Positions 42,065 to 51,008 of a stretch of DNA of 64,000 nt are shown here, piece by piece; the stretch's first letter is position 1; every line of letters starts with the position of its first letter. A program made the position numbers and the translations under genes. Location of the stretch: NCBI GenBank assembly GCA_964549275.1, contig CAZJUP010000002.1, positions 1 through 64,000 of the forward strand, given 5' to 3'. Source of the DNA: CAZJUP01 sp964549275 (GTDB lineage: Bacteria; Fidelibacterota; Marinisomatia; Marinisomatales; TCS55). The notes under the pieces were generated by a model, which was not told the DNA's origin, did not search any database, and saw only the letters and a program-made list of their open reading frames with translations.

Positions 42065-42783
42065 TGTATAAAGTTCATTTAGACCAATTTCAAGGTCCTT
42101 TGGACTTACTTCTGTATTTTATTCGTCGAGATGAAATTGATATTTATGATATTCCCATTGTAAAAATTACAGCAGAATATCTTCAGACTCTGGAAGATAT
42201 AAGCAGACTAAATATCGGCGTTGCCGGAGAGTTTATTGTGATGGCAGCAACGCTTATGCGGATAAAATCAAAATTATTACTTCCCCGGCCTGAATTTGAC
42301 GATGAAGGAGAGCCCATCGATCCCAGGACAGAACTGGTTCACCAGTTATTGGAATACCAACGATTTAAAGAAGCTGCAGATAAATTGAATACCCTGGGAA
42401 TTGTACAGAAGGCGACCCATACCCGAACGATTGATCTTCAGTTCGGAGAGGATGAAGAAGACCCCGGGGTCTACCTGAAAAAAGTTAGTTTGTTTGATTT
42501 GGCTGCTTATTTCAAAAAAGCAATGGATAATATGCCGGTCATTACGTCGTATGAATTACACCGTGAACCCGTTAGCCTTGATGATAAAAAGCGGTTAATT
42601 TATCAATCCTTCGATGGGGAAGGAAAGGTTTCTTTCAGTCAGCTTCTAATACAATGTCGAGATAAACAGGAAATTATTGTCACTTTTTTAGCCATTCTGG
42701 AAATGGTACGATTGCTGGAAATAAAGATTTATCAAAATATTTTATTTGAAGACCTTGAAATTCACAAAATAGATTTAAACTAA
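42064..42783 (+). CDS. scpA: Segregation and condensation protein A
   Basis: A 239-residue kleisin that joins the Smc heads and, with ScpB, condenses and separates chromosomes. Recognised by the N-terminal FQGPLDLLLYFIRRDEIDIYDIPI, the GEFIVMAATLMRIKSKLLLP helix and a C-terminal winged helix (VTFLAILEMVRLLEIKIYQ). It starts on the trpS stop and scpB follows 3 bases later. Confidence 0.95.
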   Translation: MYKVHLDQFQGPLDLLLYFIRRDEIDIYDIPIVKITAEYLQTLEDISRLNIGVAGEFIVMAATLMRIKSKLLLPRPEFDDEGEPIDPRTELVHQLLEYQRFKEAADKLNTLGIVQKATHTRTIDLQFGEDEEDPGVYLKKVSLFDLAAYFKKAMDNMPVITSYELHREPVSLDDKKRLIYQSFDGEGKVSFSQLLIQCRDKQEIIVTFLAILEMVRLLEIKIYQNILFEDLEIHKIDLN

Positions 42784-42786
42784 GAT

Positions 42787-43353
42787 ATGCAAAATTCTGA
42801 GATAGATTTGGCCATTGAAGCTTTATTATTCGCAGGCCCAGACCCCCTTACCCAAAGTAAATTAAATTTAGTTTTTGATGAGGATGTACCCAATCTTGAA
42901 GAATCAATTAAAAGATTAAAGGATAAGTACAGCAAACAGGAAACCGCCTATACAATTCAATCTGTCGCAGGAGGCTACCAGCTTAGAACAAAGAAAGAAT
43001 ACGATATTTGGGTAAGACGATTATTGAAAAAGACCGGGCAGCTGCACTTGTCCCACGCAGCTTTGGAAACTCTCTCAATTGTGGCGTATAAGCAACCGAT
43101 TAATCGATATGATATCGAAGCTATTCGCGGGGTGGATTGCACTGGGGTCTTGAAAACACTTCTAGCAAAATCTTTTATACAGATTAAAGGGAGAGATGAG
43201 GGTCCCGGTCGGCCCTTACTCTATGGCACGACAGATGAATTTCTCCAGGGTTTTGGCATAAACCGCATTTCGGATTTACCGAAATTAAAGGAAATTTCGG
43301 AACTGATGGATGAGCAACCAGCCCTGACGGAACAAGTGGATGCGTTTAAATAA
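42787..43353 (+). CDS. scpB: Segregation and condensation protein B
   Basis: A 188-residue partner of ScpA made of two winged helices; ALEAL-type start (IDLAIEALLFAGPDPLT), YQLRTKKEYDIWVRRLL, SHAALETLSIVAYKQPINRYDIEAIRGVD and GRPLLYGTTDEFLQGFGI are the family's hallmarks. Its end overlaps the rluB-like start by 14 bases, so it is translationally linked. Confidence 0.95.
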   Translation: MQNSEIDLAIEALLFAGPDPLTQSKLNLVFDEDVPNLEESIKRLKDKYSKQETAYTIQSVAGGYQLRTKKEYDIWVRRLLKKTGQLHLSHAALETLSIVAYKQPINRYDIEAIRGVDCTGVLKTLLAKSFIQIKGRDEGPGRPLLYGTTDEFLQGFGINRISDLPKLKEISELMDEQPALTEQVDAFK

Positions 43354-44065
43354 ATACTTGGCGAAAGCCGGTATAGCCTCCCGCCGGGAATCTGATAGAA
43401 TGATTCAAGCGACCGAAGTCACGGTTAACGGGGCCATTGAAATGAATCCGGCTTATCAGGTCGTTCCAGGCGATGTTGTCAAGGTAAATGGTCGCTTAAT
43501 CGAACCGGTGCAAGACCCAATAATTTTAGCGTTTCATAAGCCGGCCAATGTGATTACGACTGCAAAAGATCCTCAAGGAAGAAAAACTATTTTCCACTTC
43601 CTGAATTCCAGGCAGAGATTATTTCCTGTAGGCCGATTGGATAAAGATACAACAGGCCTGTTATTGGTAACCAATGACGGAGAATTGGCCAATACACTCA
43701 TGCATCCCCGGAATCAAATACCTCGGCTTTACCATGTAGAAATCGACCGCCGATTTCAATCTTGGGAATTAAAGCGAATGACAAAAGGGGTTTATATCGG
43801 GATGAAGGAATGGGCTAATGGGGAAGTTGTTGAACAGAAAACGGTAAAAAAGAGAACAACCGTAACCCTAAAACTTCACCAGGGGAAAAAACGTGAAATT
43901 AGGCGTTTGATGTACCGGATGAAGCGGAAGGTTTTCTCACTGCAGCGCTTTGAATTTGGACCGATTAAACTGGGATCGCTCCCGGAAGGGCACTGGAGAG
44001 AATTGACTAAAAAAGAGAAAGCGGATTTAAACCAATTGAAAAAGAACAAACCAGACACGATATAA
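43340..44065 (+). CDS. rluB: Pseudouridine synthase RluB-like (23S rRNA)
   Basis: A 241-residue RsuA/RluB-type synthase. The N-terminal S4 RNA-binding domain is about 1-60 (MRLNKYLAKAGIASRRESDRMI in overlapping parts), and the catalytic Asp is in GRLDKDTTGLLLVTNDG (about 100). LHQGKKREIRRLMYRM near the end is typical. RluB (U2605 of 23S) is the likely type because of the scpB neighbourhood, as in many bacteria; RsuA/RluE cannot be ruled out. Confidence 0.9.
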   Translation: MRLNKYLAKAGIASRRESDRMIQATEVTVNGAIEMNPAYQVVPGDVVKVNGRLIEPVQDPIILAFHKPANVITTAKDPQGRKTIFHFLNSRQRLFPVGRLDKDTTGLLLVTNDGELANTLMHPRNQIPRLYHVEIDRRFQSWELKRMTKGVYIGMKEWANGEVVEQKTVKKRTTVTLKLHQGKKREIRRLMYRMKRKVFSLQRFEFGPIKLGSLPEGHWRELTKKEKADLNQLKKNKPDTI

Positions 44066-44204
44066 TTTTTATGAGCTATAAAGGATTCGGGGTCACCATA
44101 TTGAGGACAATTCAATATACTTTTAACCCTGTGGGAAACTCTATATTCATTGGTAAAATGATATTCGAATAGTAAATTCGTCGGCTCATTGAGAGTGGAA
44201 AATT

Positions 44205-44888
44205 ATGATTATCGCTATAGATGGACCTGCAGCATCCGGAAAAAGCACCACAGCTAAATTGGTGGCCGAACGTCTCGGATTTACTTATCTGGATACAGGC
44301 GCCATGTACCGCGCAGTTACACTAGCGGTCATTCGGCAAGGATTGAATCCGAATTCATCAAAAGGTTTGAATCAAGTACTTCAAAAAATAGACTTAGATC
44401 TTAAGCCGGATAATGGCGGCATTAAGGTTATCATGAATGCCGAAAATGTGACCTCTCAGATTCGCTCGTTAGAGGTTACAGCCCATGTCAGTGCAGTGAG
44501 TGCACAACCTCAGGTGAGAGAGGCTATGGTTGCCATTCAGAGGAAATTAGGCAGACGCCAGGATTGTGTGGTGGAAGGCAGAGATATTGGGACAGTAGTA
44601 TTTCCTGAAGCAGAATGCAAATTCTTTTTGGTCGCAGATGATGAAACACGAGCTAGGCGACGGCTGAAAGACCTGGAGGATTTAGGTGAAACTCGAAGTT
44701 TGAAAGAACTCATAGCGGATATAAAATCCAGAGATAAAAAAGATTCGTCTAGAGAAAATTCTCCACTAAGAAAGGCCAAAGATGCTTTGGAAGTCGATAC
44801 TTCGACACTCTCTATTAATCAGCAAGTTATGTTGATTGTCAATGAGGTAAAACGCTTTTTAAATAACAAGGAAACCAAAACACCATGA
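44205..44888 (+). CDS. cmk: Cytidylate kinase
   Basis: A 227-residue NMP kinase phosphorylating (d)CMP. P-loop DGPAASGKSTTAK at about 5, YLDTGAMYRAVT, the NMP-binding GRDIGTVVFPEA near 125 and the lid with DDETRARRRLKDL are present. It is preceded by a 139-base AT-rich gap in which I see no gene. The stop overlaps the rpsA ATG (ATGA), the widespread cmk-rpsA coupling. Confidence 0.95.
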   Translation: MIIAIDGPAASGKSTTAKLVAERLGFTYLDTGAMYRAVTLAVIRQGLNPNSSKGLNQVLQKIDLDLKPDNGGIKVIMNAENVTSQIRSLEVTAHVSAVSAQPQVREAMVAIQRKLGRRQDCVVEGRDIGTVVFPEAECKFFLVADDETRARRRLKDLEDLGETRSLKELIADIKSRDKKDSSRENSPLRKAKDALEVDTSTLSINQQVMLIVNEVKRFLNNKETKTP

Positions 44889-46882
44889 GTGAAAACCAAA
44901 ACCAAGAACCGGTCGTTGAACAGACTCCTGCAGATATTTCTGTAGCAGTCAGCGTTGAATCAGGAGTTGACGAAGCGCCTGCGGCAACAAACGGTATAGA
45001 AGCAACAGAAACAGTTCAAGCATCTGAATCTGAATTAGAAACCACTAATTCAATGGAAAAAGATGAGTCTCCGGAAATGACAGATAACCCGGCTCCACCT
45101 CAATTGGACTACTTGGCACAGGATTTATTTGATGACATCAAAAATGTGAGTATGGAAGATTTACTGGGTGAGGATGTTGAAGAAGAAACCGCCACAAGTG
45201 AAGTTGAAAAATATACTTCAACCTTTTCTGATATAAAACAGCATACCATTATATCTGGAAGAGTAATCGGTATGAATGAAAAAGAAATCTTGATTGATAT
45301 AGGATTTAAATCTGAAGGGGTGATTAATCGGGATGAATTTGGGGAAGATACGTTGCCTGCCGTTGGAGATAAATTGGATGTTTATCTTGAATATATTGAA
45401 GATTCTAGCGGTCGGACTGTTCTGTCAAAGGAAAAGGCAGATTTTCTACGCCGATGGAAAGAATTAAAAGAAGTATTTGAAGAAGGAACAATAATTAGTG
45501 GCCACATTGTTCGCCGTATCAAAGGCGGAATGGTCGTAGACCTAAATGGTGTTCAAGCCTTTTTACCTGGGTCTCAAATTGACATTCGACCAGTGCAGGA
45601 TTTTGACCAGTATGTCGAAACGGATATGGATCTGCGTATTGTCAAGTTCAATGAGTTTAGGAAAAATATTGTGGTTTCCCATAAAGCAATTTTGGAAGAA
45701 AGCCTTGCTGAACAAAGGGATGCACTCTTTTCCGAATTGGAAGTGGGTAAAATTGTGGAAGGCCGCGTTAAGAATATTACTGATTTTGGTGTTTTTATCG
45801 ATTTGGGAGGTATCGATGGACTGCTGCACATTACAGACATTTCCTGGGGTAGGGTAAACCACCCGTCAGAAATTGTAGCATTGGATGACACTCTGTCTGT
45901 AAAAATTATCGATTTTGACGAAGATAAAAAACGGGTTTCACTCGGGTTAAAACAGTTAACACCCCACCCATGGGAAAAAGTAGACGATAAATATCCTGAG
46001 GGTACGAGAATTCAGGGGAGAATCGTATCGATGACAAATTACGGAGCATTTGTAGAAATTGAACCGGGTGTAGAAGGCCTCATTCATGTCTCTGAAATGT
46101 CCTGGACTCGCCATGTTAAAAACCCTTCAGAAGTCTATAATCTTGGCGATGAAGTTGAAGCAGTTGTGCTATCTATTGATACGGAAGAGCGGAAAATAAG
46201 TCTTGGCGCAAAACAGATGCAACCGGACCCTTGGGATGAAATTGAAGATAAGTATATGGTAGGCACTATCGTTAAAGGGAAAATTATAAACTTAACCCAA
46301 TTTGGTGCTTTTGTTGAGTTGGAAGAAGGAATAGACGGTCTAATCCATGTGTCTGATTTATCTTGGACAAAAGTGATTCGCCACCCGAAAGAGGTGATAG
46401 AAAGAGACCAGGATATTGAAGTTAGAGTACTGGAAGTATCACGAGAAAGCCGCAGAATCGCTTTGGGTCTAAAACAGGTTGAAGATGATCCTTGGCCTGA
46501 GATTGTGAAACACTTTGAGGCAGGGCTGGAAGTCGAAGGTAAGATAATTCGAGTATTAGATAAAGGGATTATTCTCCAACTTGAAAAAGAAGTGGAAGGT
46601 ATTGTTCCTTTCGGTAAGCAAACAAAACGTCAGCGGAAAGCTTTGGCATCCAAATATAAGCCTGGAGATAATCTCAAAGGGTTGGTGATGGAAGTCAAAC
46701 CGGATGATAAAAAGGTCATTCTATTGGTAGAATCCTTGAGCGGATCAGGCCAAAGTGTGAAAGATGATGTGCAGGCCTTTTTAGATAGCCAGGAAGCTCC
46801 TGTGGGGGAAAAAATCGAAATTCCTACTGAATCTGAATCCGAAGATATTTCAGAGGAGAGCGGAGAAAAAGAGGCTGAATAA
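44885..46882 (+). CDS. rpsA: 30S ribosomal protein S1
   Basis: A 665-residue mRNA-binding ribosomal protein with six S1 OB domains (starting near residues 120, 205, 290, 375, 460 and 547), e.g. VEGRVKNITDFGVFIDLGG and IQGRIVSMTNYGAFVEIEPG. Domains 3-5 are best conserved. It is longer than the 557-residue E. coli protein because of an acidic, low-complexity N-terminal extension (about 115 residues rich in E, S, T, P) and an acidic C-terminal tail. The N-terminal helix that anchors S1 to uS2 in other bacteria is not obvious at the very start but may lie at about 75-100 (LAQDLFDDIKNVSMEDLL). Confidence 0.95.
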   Translation: MSENQNQEPVVEQTPADISVAVSVESGVDEAPAATNGIEATETVQASESELETTNSMEKDESPEMTDNPAPPQLDYLAQDLFDDIKNVSMEDLLGEDVEEETATSEVEKYTSTFSDIKQHTIISGRVIGMNEKEILIDIGFKSEGVINRDEFGEDTLPAVGDKLDVYLEYIEDSSGRTVLSKEKADFLRRWKELKEVFEEGTIISGHIVRRIKGGMVVDLNGVQAFLPGSQIDIRPVQDFDQYVETDMDLRIVKFNEFRKNIVVSHKAILEESLAEQRDALFSELEVGKIVEGRVKNITDFGVFIDLGGIDGLLHITDISWGRVNHPSEIVALDDTLSVKIIDFDEDKKRVSLGLKQLTPHPWEKVDDKYPEGTRIQGRIVSMTNYGAFVEIEPGVEGLIHVSEMSWTRHVKNPSEVYNLGDEVEAVVLSIDTEERKISLGAKQMQPDPWDEIEDKYMVGTIVKGKIINLTQFGAFVELEEGIDGLIHVSDLSWTKVIRHPKEVIERDQDIEVRVLEVSRESRRIALGLKQVEDDPWPEIVKHFEAGLEVEGKIIRVLDKGIILQLEKEVEGIVPFGKQTKRQRKALASKYKPGDNLKGLVMEVKPDDKKVILLVESLSGSGQSVKDDVQAFLDSQEAPVGEKIEIPTESESEDISEESGEKEAE

Positions 46883-46902
46883 GCCCCGGGGTTTATCTTT
46901 TT
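46879..46902 (+). terminator. Possible terminator after rpsA
   Basis: ATAAGCC-CCGG-GGTTTAT forms a 7-bp stem (one G-U) including the rpsA stop codon, followed by CTTTTT. The loop is only 4 bases and the next gene starts 9 bases on, so it may attenuate instead of end transcription. Confidence 0.5.
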
Positions 46903-46910
46903 AGTAATTT

Positions 46911-47906
46911 ATGGGAAAGGCCTTCAAACCTGATAAACTGAAGACCTTTCTGTCATGGCAGCAGTTGGGTCTCCGTTTAGGCGCTGTGGGATTAGCTGTT
47001 CTCTTATGGCTGTTTGTCATTAGTGAGAACACCTATAATCTCGTTTTGAATATGCCGATTGAGGGCCGGAATCTACCGGCCCAGCGGGCCTTAAAAGAAG
47101 AAGTCCCCGGTTTTGCTCAGGTTAGACTTCGGGGAACAGGCCGCTCTCTTTTTAAAACTCTTATCCTGAAAAATTTCATTCCTGATTTCAAACTGGTATT
47201 AGATCTGGAACGAATTTCCGAAGAGTATGATTTTATCCTCAACGACTATTTTGAGCGTTATCCACAAAAAGTCGTTATTCCCTCTTCATTTGAAGTAAGT
47301 TTTATTGAAGTCATTTATCCCGATTCTGTTCATATTAGTTTAGATGTTTATAGAGAAAAAATAGTACCGGTTCAGCCAAATTTATATATTGAAACACGCC
47401 CGGGATACACAGTGGTAGGAGACCCGGTTTTAACACCATTATCTGTTAAAATCGCCGGTTCAAAGAATATTGTAGAACAGGTTACTGTAGTCAGAACTCA
47501 GCCGGATACTTTAAATGAAGTTGACATGCCAATTAATACGGTATTAGGCTTACAACCTATGACAGGACAATTGGTTGAATATACTCCTCGAACCGTATCC
47601 TACTCTGTAAGTGTACAACCTGTCAGTCAAAGAATTGTCAGTGAAATCCCCGTTAAAATTTTAAACGAGCGGCCGGACCTTCAGGCATTTGTGAGTCCCC
47701 AAACGGTTTCTCTGGTTGTGATTGGAGGTGTTGATTTTATTGCTGAACTCCAACCAGAAGATATTGTAATTACAGTAGATTTCAAATCGTGGAATTCCAA
47801 AAAACAATTTTATGAATTGGATGTATTTGCACCACCTGATGTATTGGAATGGATGGACCTTTCACCTAAAAATATAGAACTGGTTGTTACCAAGAGGGCC
47901 AGTTGA
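46911..47906 (+). CDS. YbbR-domain protein, CdaR-like
   Basis: A 331-residue protein with one N-terminal TM helix (GLRLGAVGLAVLLWLFVIS, about 20-40) and an extracytoplasmic part of YbbR repeats (VPVQPNLYIETRPGYTVVG, LTPLSVKIAGSKNIVEQVTVVRT, VSEIPVKILNERP). In Firmicutes CdaR regulates the c-di-AMP cyclase CdaA; no cyclase gene is in this window, so the role here is unproven. Its end overlaps the tsaD start by 4 bases. Confidence 0.8.
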   Translation: MGKAFKPDKLKTFLSWQQLGLRLGAVGLAVLLWLFVISENTYNLVLNMPIEGRNLPAQRALKEEVPGFAQVRLRGTGRSLFKTLILKNFIPDFKLVLDLERISEEYDFILNDYFERYPQKVVIPSSFEVSFIEVIYPDSVHISLDVYREKIVPVQPNLYIETRPGYTVVGDPVLTPLSVKIAGSKNIVEQVTVVRTQPDTLNEVDMPINTVLGLQPMTGQLVEYTPRTVSYSVSVQPVSQRIVSEIPVKILNERPDLQAFVSPQTVSLVVIGGVDFIAELQPEDIVITVDFKSWNSKKQFYELDVFAPPDVLEWMDLSPKNIELVVTKRAS

Positions 47907-48892
47907 TTGTCCTTGGGATTGAAACTTCCTGCGATGAAACAGCAGCGGCTATTTCCAGTAATGGTAAAATTCTATCCAGTGTAATCAGTACCCAGGCCAT
48001 TCATAGCAGATATGGGGGTGTTGTCCCGGAATTGGCTTCCAGAGAACACGAGCGTCTACTGAATGAGGTGGTTGATAAATCATTAAATGATGGTGGCATT
48101 TCTTTAGATGAATTAGAAGCTATTGCTGTAACGCGAGGTCCCGGTTTGGCTGGCACCTTATTAACCGGTGTGTGTTTTTCAAAGGGATTATCTCAAGGAT
48201 TGCAAATCCCTATGATTGGTGTCAATCATTTAGAAGCCCATATCTTCGCGAACTTTTTAGCGGATCCTGCGTTAGAATTTCCATTCGTTTGCCTGCTCGT
48301 TTCAGGTGGACACACTCAACTCTGGCATGTAAAATCTTTAGGTCAATATGAGTTTTTAGGAGAAACTCGAGACGACGCGGCCGGAGAGGCTTTTGACAAA
48401 GGGGCGAGGATTATGGACCTTGGTTATCCGGGTGGACCGAAAATAGAAAAATTGGCGAAAGAAGGGGACCCGAAAGCTATCTCTTTTCCCAGAGCCTTAC
48501 TAAAAAAAGGGAATTTAGAATTCAGTTTTAGTGGATTGAAAACTTCCCTCCTATATTTTATGGATTCCTTTAAACCAAATGAACCCCATACTCTTGCAGA
48601 TATAGCCGCCAGTTATCAACAGGCTATCTTGGATGTTTTGGTAGAAAAACTATTTGGAGGTGTCAAATTAACTGAAGTTAAATCCTGTGTGATTGCAGGG
48701 GGAGTAGCGGCTAATAAATCATTGCGGAAACTTGCGATTAACCGCATGCCTGAAACAAGAATCATATTTCCAGACTTGGCCCATTGTACAGATAATGCGG
48801 CCATGATCGCGTTTCTCGGTGAGCTGTATTTAAAAGAGGGAAAATCATCCTTACCGGATTTTTCAATTGAACCCAACCTTCGGTTGAAATGA
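47903..48892 (+). CDS. tsaD: tRNA N6-adenosine threonylcarbamoyltransferase
   Basis: A 329-residue ASKHA-fold enzyme transferring the threonylcarbamoyl group to A37 of ANN-decoding tRNAs. The N-terminus MIVLGIETSCDETAAAI is canonical but the start codon is TTG, overlapping the YbbR stop. The metal-binding NHLEAHI (about 110), FPFVCLLVSGGHTQL, AAGEAFDKGARIM and VIAGGVAANKSLR are present. Complete, of usual length. The stop overlaps the next gene (ATGA). Confidence 0.96.
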   Translation: MIVLGIETSCDETAAAISSNGKILSSVISTQAIHSRYGGVVPELASREHERLLNEVVDKSLNDGGISLDELEAIAVTRGPGLAGTLLTGVCFSKGLSQGLQIPMIGVNHLEAHIFANFLADPALEFPFVCLLVSGGHTQLWHVKSLGQYEFLGETRDDAAGEAFDKGARIMDLGYPGGPKIEKLAKEGDPKAISFPRALLKKGNLEFSFSGLKTSLLYFMDSFKPNEPHTLADIAASYQQAILDVLVEKLFGGVKLTEVKSCVIAGGVAANKSLRKLAINRMPETRIIFPDLAHCTDNAAMIAFLGELYLKEGKSSLPDFSIEPNLRLK

Positions 48893-50982
48893 ATTTAGAA
48901 TTTCTTTTGGGGCCAGATCCCCTTTTCTGGATTTTATTATTCGTGATTTTTGGCTGTATTATTTTGGCGGGACGTCTTTTGCAAAACGAAAAAGGATATG
49001 CATCCCTGGTTTGGCTCCGTGGATTTGTGTTTATCATATTGGTCTTATTGTTGCTGCAACCGATTTTAAAAACCCGGACTCTAAATTCCAGGTTACTTCA
49101 TTGGGCTGTTTATGTTGATAATTCTGTGAGTATGCGGTATCATCAAAATCCGTCTTTTGGTACAATTCAATCCGGAGTCAACGATTTGATTGAGTATTTC
49201 AATGAAAGAGGCTTGGCTTACAAGGTTCATCCATTTTCTGAAGCTATTTTCCCCTGGCAGGGTCCCCGTTCATTTACCGGGGATGGTGTAACCACAGATG
49301 TAGGGAAGGTTTTAGATCATATAGAAAATACACAGGCTGATATTGCAGGTGCCATTCTAATGACTGATGGACAACCCACACAAGGGATGGAGCCCTTACA
49401 AAAGGTAAAAGGAGTTCACACTCCCATATATACAGTAGGTATAGGAGAAGAAACGCCTTTAGTTGATGTTTCCGTACATTCTGTAGATATTCCTACCGTT
49501 ACTATAAAGGGGGAACCAGTTACAGCAAAAATTACCATTCAATCAACCGGCAACAAACGGGAAAAGTTAAATGTGTCATTGTTTGAGGGGAATACCTTAT
49601 TGGGGTCCCGGTATGTTAGGGTAGGCGGAGGAGGAGCCCGGGCAACTATACCCTTCCAATTTAAACCTTCAAAAATTGGAAACCTGGAGTACAATGTAAA
49701 AGTTTCTACCTTGTCTGATGAAATCAATATTGACAATAATAGACAGGTATTTACTATCAGGGTGTTAAAAGACCGGTATCGAATCGCCTTATTGACAGGA
49801 AGTCCTAATATGAATACTCCGGTCATCAAAAGGTTTTTAAGACAAAACCCAAGATTGAAAACTGATCATTACATACAAGTGGATGACCAGAAATTCATGC
49901 CGTCTTTAAAGTCTTTCTGGGAATCCAAATATGAGTTAATTATTCTTGATAATTATCCCACACGTCCTATTTCTCGAAATTTTCAAAGGATTTTCGGTAA
50001 AAAATTGCTGGCAAATCAGACTGCACTTTGTTTGGTCGCAGGCACAAATCAATCGGCAGAAATTGTTGAAGGGATTTACCCATTTTTCGGAATTAAAAAA
50101 GCAGAGAATACAAAAAGTATTGAACAACAACAGTGGGAAATTTCTGATCTAAATGAAAAAGTATGGTTATTTCAAGTCGATGATTACATGGATATCCCAC
50201 CTCTAAAACCGGGAATTAAAGTTGTTCCGACAGACCCCTTTACACAGGTTATTGCTCACTTTTCGGATCCCACCTCCACACCTTTGGTTCTCATTAGGGA
50301 CAAAGCTTTGCTCAGGTCACTTTTTTGGTCTTCTGCGGATATGAGTTCGCTGTTTTATCGCACTTCAGAAACCGAACATCCTCAATTTTTGGAAAATTTT
50401 TGGAATAAATCCATGGCCTGGCTATTAAGAACCGGGGGAGAGCATGAACTATTTTTTCGATTAAATAAAAAAGAATATCAACAAGGTGAACTGGCGTTCC
50501 TCACTGGGACAAGTCCCTATAAACAATTTGAGTGGGATAGCCAGGCGCAACTCAGTTTGAATATTAGTTTAAACCAGAAAAAAATCCTTAATCGGAATAT
50601 TGACTATAATTTAGCTCAAAGAAGGTGGGAGAGTCAATTCAGGGCTTCACTACCGGGAGAATATGAATATGATATAAATATAGAAGATAGGGGTAATGCA
50701 CGGTCAATTCAGACTGGGAAATTCCGGGTGATGGAAAGCCAAATAGAACTAAATAAAGTGTTTTTAAATACTCCTCTGTTGGAATCGATAGCCTCAAAGA
50801 CAGGAGGGATGTTTTTCCGTTGGGAGGATCGGAAAAAAATTCAAGAGAAATTACTCGCAAAAGAGGAACAGGAATTGGTAACCAATAGTTATAAATTCAA
50901 CGAGCATCCCTTTATACTTTACACACTCTTAGTTTTATTAGGCGCAGAGTGGATTATACGGCGGCGAAAAGGATTGCCTTAA
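48889..50982 (+). CDS. VWA-domain membrane protein of unknown function
   Basis: A 697-residue protein: two TM helices at the N-terminus (about 10-30, 42-62), a VWA domain with a MIDAS motif DNSVS (about 82-86) and AILMTDGQPTQG, a CARDB-like Ig segment (about 200-290), a glutamine-amidotransferase-like region (IALLTGSPNMNTPVIKRFL) and a last TM helix (FILYTLLVLLGAEWII). The plan is that of the BatA/large VWA envelope proteins of Bacteroidota, whose function is unsettled. It starts inside the tsaD stop (ATGA). Confidence 0.78.
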   Translation: MNLEFLLGPDPLFWILLFVIFGCIILAGRLLQNEKGYASLVWLRGFVFIILVLLLLQPILKTRTLNSRLLHWAVYVDNSVSMRYHQNPSFGTIQSGVNDLIEYFNERGLAYKVHPFSEAIFPWQGPRSFTGDGVTTDVGKVLDHIENTQADIAGAILMTDGQPTQGMEPLQKVKGVHTPIYTVGIGEETPLVDVSVHSVDIPTVTIKGEPVTAKITIQSTGNKREKLNVSLFEGNTLLGSRYVRVGGGGARATIPFQFKPSKIGNLEYNVKVSTLSDEINIDNNRQVFTIRVLKDRYRIALLTGSPNMNTPVIKRFLRQNPRLKTDHYIQVDDQKFMPSLKSFWESKYELIILDNYPTRPISRNFQRIFGKKLLANQTALCLVAGTNQSAEIVEGIYPFFGIKKAENTKSIEQQQWEISDLNEKVWLFQVDDYMDIPPLKPGIKVVPTDPFTQVIAHFSDPTSTPLVLIRDKALLRSLFWSSADMSSLFYRTSETEHPQFLENFWNKSMAWLLRTGGEHELFFRLNKKEYQQGELAFLTGTSPYKQFEWDSQAQLSLNISLNQKKILNRNIDYNLAQRRWESQFRASLPGEYEYDINIEDRGNARSIQTGKFRVMESQIELNKVFLNTPLLESIASKTGGMFFRWEDRKKIQEKLLAKEEQELVTNSYKFNEHPFILYTLLVLLGAEWIIRRRKGLP

Positions 50983-51008
50983 ATTTGAATGAATTGGAAC
51001 ATTAAAAT

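Noticed and set aside
45563..45891. Overlapping ORFs on both strands inside rpsA
   Set aside because: The S1 domains of the plus-strand frame explain the sequence fully.
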